The position numbers and the translations under genes were made by a program. Below the pieces are notes generated by a model. It had not been told where the DNA came from and made no database searches. It saw only the letters and a program-made list of their open reading frames with translations. Of a stretch of DNA of 64,000 nucleotides, positions 54,448 through 62,143 are shown piece by piece (the first letter of the stretch is position 1; every line of letters begins with the position of its first letter). This DNA is from Zobellia roscoffensis (GTDB lineage: Bacteria; Bacteroidota; Bacteroidia; Flavobacteriales; Flavobacteriaceae). The DNA lies in contig NZ_JADDXT010000002.1 of assembly GCF_015330165.1 (NCBI RefSeq), forward strand, positions 3,065,646-3,129,645, in the 5' to 3' direction.

Positions 54448-54491
54448 GTAGCGAGGTCATATCCTACCACTAATTCTTTAAATTGAGGGTA

Positions 54492-54725
54492 TTAGGCTAG
54501 TTTATTTTCAACTGCTATTTTTGCGGCGAGGAATCTCCAACTTAGAACAGCAAGAAGATTTCCCGTCAATAAACCCATCATAAGGTCAAAAGCACTGACC
54601 CCGGCGGTTAAAAATAAGGGGCTAATTATGAATTTCTTTTCTACAGCGTATTCACCAGCGTACATTCTTAAAAAAGCTTTTCCAGCCTTTTAGTTTTAAT
54701 TCGGGTACCGGTTATCTTTTAAACT
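54492..54725 (-). pseudogene. NCS1-type (purine/cytosine permease-like) transporter remnant
   Basis: The minus strand encodes MYAGEYAVEKKFIISPLFLT continuing AGVSAFDLMMGLLTGNLLAV and LSWRFLAAKIAVENKLA, then a stop. Upstream, in the neighbouring frame, NRYPN and LKLKGWKSFF can be read, so the start region is frameshifted. The GLLTGNLLAVLSWxFL segment fits an early membrane helix of nucleobase:cation symporter-1 proteins. Only about 75 codons of some 450 remain. Confidence 0.5.
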
Positions 54726-54773
54726 CTCCACCTACTTTTTTTCCAATTAGGTCTTACTAGTGTTTATTTTTGT

Positions 54774-55201
54774 TCATAATAGGGGTGTTTGTTTGGAAAT
54801 AAGGTGTTTTGGTAAGTCTTCAACACGTTCGTAGCGTAATTGGTTTATTACTTGTTTGAACTGTGCTTTAAGTATAAAAGAATGTTATGGTTGTATGTGG
54901 CTTTCGCTAGAATAGCAGGTGTGTTGGGCTACATTAGGTCTTGCAGTCTAACTGGCGCAATCCCAAAAGGAGTGTTAAACTGAATGCCCATTACTTTTAT
55001 TTTTATGGAGCTTGTGTCATAATTACTAAGGTATCATGGCTGCAGTTGTATTTTTCGTATTACTGCCGTGTTTCTGGAAAGGCTTATGTCTTCATTGCAA
55101 CCACCATCTAGATATTCAAAAGCAAATTTTCGTATCCTTGATTTCGCTTTTTTGCGTAAATCATCTACGGATAGGTAATTTAAATTAAAATTCATCGCCA
55201 T
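54774..55201 (-). pseudogene. FMN-dependent L-lactate dehydrogenase (LldD-type) pseudogene
   Basis: From the ATG at 55201 the frame reads MAMNFNLNYLSVDDLRKKAK, then FAFEYLDGGCNEDISLSRNT, the conserved N-terminal block of FMN-dependent alpha-hydroxy-acid dehydrogenases. Two stops interrupt it: LQP-stop-YL, where the family has an Arg, and LM-stop-P, where it has Trp (LMWP). Soon after, the frame changes directly to VINQLRYERVEDLPKHLI, which resembles the family C-terminus, so roughly 250 central codons are deleted. The gene begins 2 bp after the rhamnulokinase stop and was clearly the third gene of the rhamnose operon, meant to oxidise L-lactate to pyruvate. Confidence 0.8.
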
Positions 55202-55203
55202 AG

Positions 55204-56577
55204 TTACTTTTTAATAAATGGTGAGTGCTTTTTTACAGCATAATTCGTTTTGAGAAATTTGGATTCCAAAACTTTGTCTGAAATAATGATTGCAGCACCT
55301 AAGGCTGAACCTAGAGAAGAATTTGTAGTTCTAAGTTTCATAGTATTCAAAAACTGGGAAAGCAGTTTAATATATACTTCGTTGTCGCTAAAACCACCAT
55401 CTATATAAAGTTGTTTTATTTTAGAGTTTCCAATGGCAATTTTTATACTTTTCTCTTGAAGTAAAACTAATTCTAACAGTAATTGATGGTAGGCCTTATC
55501 AAAATTATCATAAGGTATTGAAGTTTGGTCTGGCATGTTTTCAGAAGGTATAGTGTGCCATTTGAACATATGTACAAAATCTCTATTGATTTTAAAAAAG
55601 AGGTCTTTGTTGAATTTTACTTTTCTATGGGCATCATGGGGTACATTAAAATGCTCCGATAAAACCTTTACTTGAAGCTTGTATTCATTGCCCAAAAATA
55701 AGGTGGAAACTTTTACGGGGCTTCCATCTATTCTCATGTTGAAGAGCGAGTTGTTTTTGATATCATCTGGGGTAAGTATTCCTTCGTTGAATGGGTTGAT
55801 TGATATACTCCACGTCCCGGTAGAAACCAATAAAAAAGGTTTGGTAATACTGCGTATGTAGGGAATTAGAGCAGAAGAGCTATCATGGATTCCTACGCCC
55901 ATTTTAATTTTATGTCCTTTATAGTGAATCAAATTTGTTTTTCCTGAGGGCTCAATAGGAGGTAGCTTTTTATCTATTCCTTCTTTATAAACCCATTGGT
56001 GATATTCTTTTTTTTGAAAATCCCAAAGTAAGGTATGACAGCCTATACTGGTATATTCACTCACAGGAATGTCTGTAAATAGGTAACTCAAGTATTGGGG
56101 CAGGTGCAGTGAATATTTTATCTTTTTAAAAATTTCTGGTTGCGAATTTTTCAACCAATATAACTGCATTCCTGTATTTAGCATTCCCATTTTTGGAGAA
56201 CCTGTTATTCTTGATAGTTTTTTTTCTGGGCCATAAGCTTTATAAAAAGAATCAGAAACATCTTCTTTTATAGGTTTCATATAATTGTACAGAGGGGTAA
56301 GTGGTTTTCCGTCTTGACCAATATGAACCAGACTAGCTCCGTAACATGAAAAGTTTAGGGATTCAATCTCATATTTAGAAGAGTCAAGCATTTTATCAAA
56401 CACTTCTTTTGCCCATTTTTCCAAGGCTTCAAGATTTTCCGTTGGGTAACCATCTTCATCCTCAATTTCATCAAAACGAGCGTATTCACGATGTACTTCT
56501 TGGAAGTTATCATCAAATAGAAAGAACTTTTTATTCGTTCTTCCAATATCAAATACGGCCGTTACTTTCATTTTCAT
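55204..56577 (-). CDS. FGGY-family carbohydrate kinase, probable rhamnulokinase
   Basis: A 457-residue cytoplasmic kinase. FGGY marks: DIGRTNKKFFLFD (10-22), which binds phosphate; SFYKAYGP and GSPKMGM in the first domain; GVGIHDSSSALIPYI (catalytic Asp region); LLVSTGTWSI; and YIDGGFSDNEVY followed by GSALGAAI in the ATP-binding domain. Its place between rhaEW and the lactate-dehydrogenase relic makes L-rhamnulose the likely substrate (giving L-rhamnulose 1-phosphate), although FGGY specificity cannot be read from sequence. It lies 217 bp after rhaEW; no separate promoter with the shared motif is seen, so transcription probably runs through. Confidence 0.85.
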   Translation of the reverse strand: MKMKVTAVFDIGRTNKKFFLFDDNFQEVHREYARFDEIEDEDGYPTENLEALEKWAKEVFDKMLDSSKYEIESLNFSCYGASLVHIGQDGKPLTPLYNYMKPIKEDVSDSFYKAYGPEKKLSRITGSPKMGMLNTGMQLYWLKNSQPEIFKKIKYSLHLPQYLSYLFTDIPVSEYTSIGCHTLLWDFQKKEYHQWVYKEGIDKKLPPIEPSGKTNLIHYKGHKIKMGVGIHDSSSALIPYIRSITKPFLLVSTGTWSISINPFNEGILTPDDIKNNSLFNMRIDGSPVKVSTLFLGNEYKLQVKVLSEHFNVPHDAHRKVKFNKDLFFKINRDFVHMFKWHTIPSENMPDQTSIPYDNFDKAYHQLLLELVLLQEKSIKIAIGNSKIKQLYIDGGFSDNEVYIKLLSQFLNTMKLRTTNSSLGSALGAAIIISDKVLESKFLKTNYAVKKHSPFIKK

Positions 56578-56794
56578 GGTATCATATTTGTGGTACAGAT
56601 TATAGGAATTAGCTTTTTAATCTCCAGTGACACTAAATTAATTCTTTATATTAGCTCTTGTTAGTATAGCTGGAATTTGTACTCAAATTAATGGTAGTAA
56701 ATTCATTTTTATTTACTTCGAGATAATATTTAATATTGAAAAAACACTTCCATGAACCAAGTAATTCATGGAAGTGAAACAAAACTCAAATAAA

Positions 56795-58900
56795 CTATCG
56801 TACAAATGCATTGGCCATACCGCCATCTACATTAATAATATTTCCTGTAGTCTTATTCAATACACCAACACAGGCAAAGACCCCATCGGCAATATCTTTC
56901 GGATAAATAATTTCGTTCAATAGGTTGCGTTTGGCGTAATGTGCGGGAAGCTCTTCAACTGTAATTCCGTATGCTTTTGCACGTCCTTCGGCCCAATCTC
57001 CTTCCCATATTTTACTACCAACAATAACCCCATCAGGATTAACGGTATTCACACGTATTTTATCACCACCTAACTCTGCGGCTAATAAACGAGCCATATG
57101 TTGTTGGGCAGCTTTAGCTGTTCCATAGGCTACATTATTTGGACCTGAAACCAAACCATTTTTACTAGCAATACTAATAACGTCACCACCTAGGCTTTGT
57201 TTACGCATAACCGCTACCGCTTGTTTGGCTAGCTCAAATTGACCTTTTACAAGGACGTTTTGAAGAATATCCCAATCTTTCTCCGTAGTATCTTCTAAAG
57301 GTTTGGAAATGGCAAGACCGGCACTATGAACAACAATGTCTACACCACCAAATTCCAAACAAGCCTTTTTATAGGCATCTGCAACTGATTCGCTTTTTGT
57401 TACATCACAAACAGCATAGCTTGCAATATCTCTAGCGTAAGTAGCAACACCTTCTTTTAATCTATCTTCAACAATATCCGTCAATACAACATTGGCACCT
57501 TCTTCGGCCAACTTATCTGCAATAGCTTTACCTATACCGCCACCTGCACCAGTAACCAAAGCTACTTTGCGGGATAAAGGTTTTTCTTTTGGCATTCGCT
57601 GTAACTTTGCTTCTTCCAGCAACCAATATTCAATATCAAAAGCTTCTTGTCTTGGTAATGATGTGTATTCCGTAATAGCTTCTGCACCACGCATTACGTT
57701 AATGGCATTTACGTAAAATTCATTGGCAACACGAGTAGTCTGCTTATTTTTTGCAAAGCTGAACATACCTACACCTGGGTAGATAATTATAACCGGACTG
57801 GCATCTCTAACGCCAGGGCTATTATCACGTTTATGGTTGTCATAATAGGATTGATATTCCTTTCTGTACTGTTCAAAATCAGGTCGTAATTTGGCAAGAA
57901 CAGCCTCCGTATCAGAAAGGTCTTCTTTAGCATCTAATTTTAATACTAAAGGCTGAATTTTAGTTCTCAAAAAGTGATCAGGACAAGATGTGCCCATAGG
58001 TGCCAAACGTTCTAAATCATTACTATTAATGTACTCAAGAACAACATCACTATCATTAAAATGACCTATCATTCTATTTTCAGAAGAACATAATCCTCTT
58101 AACATAGGCATAAGTTGAGCTGCTTTTTCCAAACGCTCCTCTTTTGCAAGACTTTCTATTTTTTGGCCACCAAATACACTTCCGTTTTCCGCAATCTTTT
58201 TTTCTATATACTCTGAAGCCATTTCAATAACTTCCAAACTGTTCATATAACATTCATGAGAAGTGTCTCCCCAGGTAAAGAGTCCGTGACTGCCCAAAAC
58301 AATTCCGCGAATTCCAGGGTTATCGTTCAGGCATTTTTCCAGTTGAAGTCCTAAATCAAAACCTGGTCGTTGCCAAGGCACCCAGCCCATAGTATCACCC
58401 CAAATTTCTTTGGTTACTTTTTCACTGTCCTTTGCTGCGGCAACTGCAATTAATGCATCAGGGTGTAGGTGATCTATGTGTTTGAACGGAAGCAAACCAT
58501 GTAAGGGAGTGTCTATAGAGGGTGCTTTACTGTCTAAATCATAAATACAATGGTTAAATAGACCAACCATGCGGTCTTCGTCTTCTAAACCACCGTAAAC
58601 ATTCTTTAAATTTCTTAATCTTTCGGTATAAAGACCCGCTATTCCAGCTTTAGTCAATGTACCAATATCCCCACCGGAACCCTTAATCCACATTACCTCT
58701 ACATCATCATTGGTCAATGGGTCTTTTTCAATGGTCTTACAACTCGTATTGCCACCACCATAATTGGTGATTCTTAAATCTGCTCCAAGAATATTTGAGC
58801 GATAAAGAAAAAGAGCTACTTGGTCATCACCTAAAGCTGCTGCTTTTTTTTCATCCCAAAGATGGTCTACATACTTAAATTGTTGTGCTGTATTTTTCAT
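56795..58900 (-). CDS. rhaEW: Bifunctional rhamnulose-1-phosphate aldolase / lactaldehyde dehydrogenase
   Basis: A 701-residue fusion begun at the ATG at 58900; an ATG at 58927 falls in the -7 box (58925-58932) and is rejected. The N-terminal half is a class II aldolase/adducin domain (NYGGGNTSCKT, WIKGSGGD, HIDHLHPDALIA with metal His residues, GSHGLFTWGD). The C-terminal part (about 445-701) is a short-chain dehydrogenase with the nucleotide motif VTGAGGGIGKAIADKLAEEG and the active-site YGTAKAA. In the RhaEW type the first half splits L-rhamnulose 1-phosphate to dihydroxyacetone phosphate and L-lactaldehyde, and the second oxidises lactaldehyde to L-lactate with NAD+. It is first in the operon with the kinase and the lldD relic. 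Confidence 0.93.
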   Translation of the reverse strand: MKNTAQQFKYVDHLWDEKKAAALGDDQVALFLYRSNILGADLRITNYGGGNTSCKTIEKDPLTNDDVEVMWIKGSGGDIGTLTKAGIAGLYTERLRNLKNVYGGLEDEDRMVGLFNHCIYDLDSKAPSIDTPLHGLLPFKHIDHLHPDALIAVAAAKDSEKVTKEIWGDTMGWVPWQRPGFDLGLQLEKCLNDNPGIRGIVLGSHGLFTWGDTSHECYMNSLEVIEMASEYIEKKIAENGSVFGGQKIESLAKEERLEKAAQLMPMLRGLCSSENRMIGHFNDSDVVLEYINSNDLERLAPMGTSCPDHFLRTKIQPLVLKLDAKEDLSDTEAVLAKLRPDFEQYRKEYQSYYDNHKRDNSPGVRDASPVIIIYPGVGMFSFAKNKQTTRVANEFYVNAINVMRGAEAITEYTSLPRQEAFDIEYWLLEEAKLQRMPKEKPLSRKVALVTGAGGGIGKAIADKLAEEGANVVLTDIVEDRLKEGVATYARDIASYAVCDVTKSESVADAYKKACLEFGGVDIVVHSAGLAISKPLEDTTEKDWDILQNVLVKGQFELAKQAVAVMRKQSLGGDVISIASKNGLVSGPNNVAYGTAKAAQQHMARLLAAELGGDKIRVNTVNPDGVIVGSKIWEGDWAEGRAKAYGITVEELPAHYAKRNLLNEIIYPKDIADGVFACVGVLNKTTGNIINVDGGMANAFVR

Positions 58901-58924
58901 TTGAAGGGTTATTACGTTTATTGA

Positions 58925-58970
58925 CAAATGTAGATTATCAAATAAAGCTTTGTGTCCTGTACTGTACCGT
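58925..58970 (-). promoter_or_regulatory. Shared-motif promoter of the rhaEW operon
   Basis: On the minus strand ACGGTACAGTACAGGACAC (58952-58970) lies 22 nt (AGGA to box) before TACATTTG (58925-58932), a perfect TAnnTTTG. The motif covers the place where a -33 element would sit. The leader would be about 18 nt before the ATG at 58900. The divergent GntR gene starts 107 bp away. Confidence 0.7.
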
Positions 58971-59076
58971 CTAGGTAAAAAATAAATATGTGTATTTTGG
59001 GTAAATTACCAAATTACATCTTTACTATTGTGATATTATATGGCCATTAAAATTGAAAAAATAAAGACTTCAGCTG

Positions 59077-60123
59077 ATGAATATATTTAATTTTATTAAA
59101 ATAAACGAGAGCTCAAGAGTACCCAAATATAGACAGATTGTGGACTCGATTATCTATAATATCTCTGCTGGAAATCTAAAGATGGATGATAAAATTCCGT
59201 CTATAAATAGGTTTAGTGAAGAGTATCTTTTATCACGTGATACGGTAGAAAAAGCTTATAGTATTCTAAGGGAGCGAAAAGTTATTATTTCTATAAGAGG
59301 TAAGGGGTATTACATAGCACGAACCAAATTAATTTCAAAAGTTAATATACTTTTTCTTATCAATAAATTGAGTTCGTATAAGATGCGGATTTATAATTCT
59401 TTTATAGATAGTATTGGAGGAACGGCACACACCAATCTTTTCATTTACCATTGTGAAGAAGAACTTTTCCTTAACCTTCTGGAAAAAAATAGAAACGCAT
59501 ACGATTACTATGTAATCATGCCTCATTTTAAAACCGAAAAATTAAAACATACCAGTTACACCCCTGAAGTAATTAAGGCTATTGATCAAATTCCAAAGGA
59601 GAAATTGATTATAATGGACAACCCTGTGTCTGAAATAAAGGGTAATTATATTGAGACTTATCAGGATTTTGAGAATGATATTTATAATGCACTTAAGGAA
59701 GGTTTTGGTAAAATATCAAAATACGAAAAACTGATCATTACGTACCCGGAAGAATCGGTTTATCCTTATCCCAAGCGAATTTTACATGGATTCAGGAAGT
59801 TTTGCAGCGAGTATAATATAGATTTTGAAGTTCTAGACGAAATCTATGATGATATGATTTTGAAAAAAGGCGATCTGTTTATAACCATAAGCGAGTCTGA
59901 TTTGGTAAATCTTGTCAATCAGATTCGTAATCAAGAATTTGAATTAGGGGATGATATTGGTGTTATATCCTATAATGATACCCCTTTAAAACAACTGTTG
60001 GGAATTACATGCATTTCTACAGATTTTCAAGTGATGGGTGAAACAGCGGCCCGCATGATTATGGATAAGAAAAAAGGGAAAGTAAAAAACCCATTTCATT
60101 TTATAGATAGGGATTCTATTTAA
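59077..60123 (+). CDS. GntR-type regulator with LacI/periplasmic-binding-like sensor domain
   Basis: A 348-residue protein. The N-terminal winged helix of GntR type spans about 15-85 (PKYRQIVDSIIYNISAGNLK, IPSINRFSEEYLLSRDTVEKAYSIL, then IRGKGYYIA). The rest (about 90-345) is a LacI-like sugar-sensing domain (VNILFLINKLSSYKMRIYNSF, MPHFKT, GVISYNDTPLKQLLGI, GETAARMIMDKKKG). This GntR-LacI combination is used by AraR-type sugar regulators. Divergent from rhaEW with the shared motif between them, it is the most likely local regulator of rhamnose catabolism; its ligand (L-rhamnose, rhamnulose or its phosphate) is inferred. Confidence 0.9.
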   Translation: MNIFNFIKINESSRVPKYRQIVDSIIYNISAGNLKMDDKIPSINRFSEEYLLSRDTVEKAYSILRERKVIISIRGKGYYIARTKLISKVNILFLINKLSSYKMRIYNSFIDSIGGTAHTNLFIYHCEEELFLNLLEKNRNAYDYYVIMPHFKTEKLKHTSYTPEVIKAIDQIPKEKLIIMDNPVSEIKGNYIETYQDFENDIYNALKEGFGKISKYEKLIITYPEESVYPYPKRILHGFRKFCSEYNIDFEVLDEIYDDMILKKGDLFITISESDLVNLVNQIRNQEFELGDDIGVISYNDTPLKQLLGITCISTDFQVMGETAARMIMDKKKGKVKNPFHFIDRDSI

Positions 60124-60502
60124 ACTAAACAGTTTTCCGACAGAGCCAGTTTATTTTAATTGAACATATTTGAGGGAGTTATACGTATCTCCATAGCGTA
60201 TAAAGTTCAAATTGCTGATATAAGTATTTTATCAGATATTCTAAAATATCTTCAATAATCAATCGAAAAAGAATTAAAGTAGTTCGGACACTTTATTTAT
60301 AACTATTATTAAAAATAGGAAACCACTTTTAAAAATATAAAGAATACAACTTTTTAGTTTAGACAATAATATATAAAGTGTAGTACATTTTATAATACTG
60401 TCAACAAATTGGATAACAGATTGTTTTCAAGTCTTTGACTAATAGGTGTATAGTTGGTTCAATAGGGAGTCGTAACTCTACCGCCCCTACAAATCAAAAT
60501 TT
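60124..60502. other. Intergenic stretch after the GntR gene
   Basis: About 380 AT-rich bases without an ORF. Its last 40 bases (GGTTCAATAGGGAGTCGTAA and following CTCTACCGCCCCTAC) resemble the 3' part of a tRNA and parallel the stretch before 46403; no complete tRNA can be folded. Confidence 0.3.
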
Positions 60503-60531
60503 CGTAAATCATATGATTTACGAGGTTTTTT
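60503..60531 (+). terminator. Palindromic terminator, copy 2
   Basis: CGTAAATCATATGATTTACG (60503-60522) is a perfect 20-nt palindrome followed on the + strand by AGGTTTTTT. The core is identical to copy 1 at 46403, and about 30 bases before it are also similar. It separates the GntR gene from the convergent hydrolase gene, whose stop codon is only a few bases away. Confidence 0.65.
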
Positions 60532-60534
60532 AGT

Positions 60535-61659
60535 TTAAAGCTCTAGCCACCATTCCTTTTTAGGGTAGTCTTCACCTAGTTGAAAACGCTCTCCAATTTC
60601 AGGTAGGAGAAAGGGTAATTGTTTTTCAATGGCTGTTTTTGTAAAACGGACTACGGGGTCTGTCCATCCATGCGGAGCTAATCTAAACGCACCCCAATGG
60701 ATGGGCATGGCAATTTTGGCGTTTACATCCAACCCGGCTTGTACAGTTTCTTCAGGCATCATATGAATATTGCTCCAAGCTTCATTATATTGCCCGCATT
60801 CCATCATAGCAAAATCAAAAGGACCTAGCTTTTTACCTATTTCCTTAAAATGAGGCCCATAACCACCGTCGCCACTAAAGTAGATATTGTCAGTATTTGA
60901 TTTTATGATCCAACTGGCCCATTGGGTGGCATTGCGGTCAGTAAGTCCACGTCCTGAAAAATGGCGAGAAGGTGCTGCGGTATATTGAATACCGTCTAAA
61001 CTTGTGTCTTGCCACCAATCTAATTCGGTGATTTTTTTAGCCGAAATATCCCATGATTTAAGGTGTGAGCCAACCCCCAATGGAACGATAAAATGTTTTA
61101 CATCGTCTTTTATTTTTTTAATGGTCGGATAATCTAAATGATCATAATGGTCGTGTGATACAATAACTACATCAATATTTTTTAATTGATCAAGAGGAAT
61201 CGGTTTTTGATAGGCGAAACGTTTGGTGCCAAAAGGAAGGGGAGAGGCGATATCACCTAACATAGGGTCAATAAGAATTCGTTTGCCCTGTAATTCTAAG
61301 AGAAAAGCCGAATGTCCGAACCATGTAATGTGCGTTAGACTGTCCGTAGCTTGTAGAGATTCTTTTAGGAAGGCAACAGGCAATGGCTTATGTGGGTTCT
61401 TAGTATCATCAAATAACATATCTGGCATTTCCTGCATTGCTTCCCAAGGATTGCCAGGACTTGTTTCTGTTTGATTAACAAATACATCTTCATTATAGTT
61501 CTTAGAGTTTTGTATACGGTCCAAATCATCTCCTAATGGGCGTTGACCCATTTGTGGACTTGTATTCACAAAAATAGTGATGCCAATAATCAAGAACACT
61601 ATGATCGAAACAATTGAAATGATTGTGTACCTGACGATTTTTTTTAGAGTTTTTAGCAT
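60535..61659 (-). CDS. Metallo-beta-lactamase-fold hydrolase (NAPE-PLD/RomA-like), membrane-anchored
   Basis: A 374-residue protein with an N-terminal membrane helix (about 10-32, YTIISIVSIIVFLIIGITIFV). The catalytic domain has WFGHSAFLLEL, ILIDPML, the metal motif SHDHYDHLD, PSRHFSGRG, YFSGDGGYGPHF and PIHWGAF, the pattern of the UlaG/NAPE-PLD branch of the fold. Proteins of this branch hydrolyse phosphodiesters or lactones; the substrate here is unknown. It stands outside the PUL and is transcribed toward the GntR gene. Confidence 0.88.
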   Translation of the reverse strand: MLKTLKKIVRYTIISIVSIIVFLIIGITIFVNTSPQMGQRPLGDDLDRIQNSKNYNEDVFVNQTETSPGNPWEAMQEMPDMLFDDTKNPHKPLPVAFLKESLQATDSLTHITWFGHSAFLLELQGKRILIDPMLGDIASPLPFGTKRFAYQKPIPLDQLKNIDVVIVSHDHYDHLDYPTIKKIKDDVKHFIVPLGVGSHLKSWDISAKKITELDWWQDTSLDGIQYTAAPSRHFSGRGLTDRNATQWASWIIKSNTDNIYFSGDGGYGPHFKEIGKKLGPFDFAMMECGQYNEAWSNIHMMPEETVQAGLDVNAKIAMPIHWGAFRLAPHGWTDPVVRFTKTAIEKQLPFLLPEIGERFQLGEDYPKKEWWLEL

Positions 61660-62143
61660 GGTAACAGTGATTGGTTTATTTACTCGATAATCGAGATTAA
61701 ATGGTCCGAGGCTTGCCTCGAAACCAAAATGTATTCCCTTTTATGCATCGTGGGCTTGCTCCAAGGTAGTTTACTAGGTAATTAGTATTCTTTCATTAAA
61801 GGGTTAAAACACAGATCTATTTTTTTGAGTTTCCATTTTTAGTATTGAACAATTGGGTTTTGAAATTTTCTTGTGGGACTGTTCAGAATTCAATTAAGTA
61901 TATAACTCAATGGTCTACTTTTAAAATCAAAAAATACGGAAAAGCTAAGACTGGTTCTGTGTTTTAATTTTTTTAGTTGAAAAGAAAATAGAGAGGAGCA
62001 TGGGGTTAAGCCTTTCTATTCGTCAAATTTTAGGAAAATGTAGTTATGAAGATAAATTAGTATCGGTTTTTTTATTGTATTAGTGCATCTTTTCGTAGAT
62101 TTTGTCGGTAAATGATATCTGTCATTTAAAAGTCAACCCATAT
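61660..62143. other. Divergent intergenic region with two short inverted repeats
   Basis: No gene seen. CTCGATAATCGAG (61683-61695) and CGAGGCTTGCCTCG (61707-61720) are two perfect inverted repeats 11 bp apart, upstream of the hydrolase gene. They may be a regulator site or a small repeat element. The part nearer 62143 should hold the promoter of the sensor gene. Confidence 0.35.

Noticed and set aside
58901..58927. Upstream ATG (58927) as the start of rhaEW
   Set aside because: It falls inside the predicted -7 box TACATTTG, and the extra nine residues do not belong to the aldolase domain.
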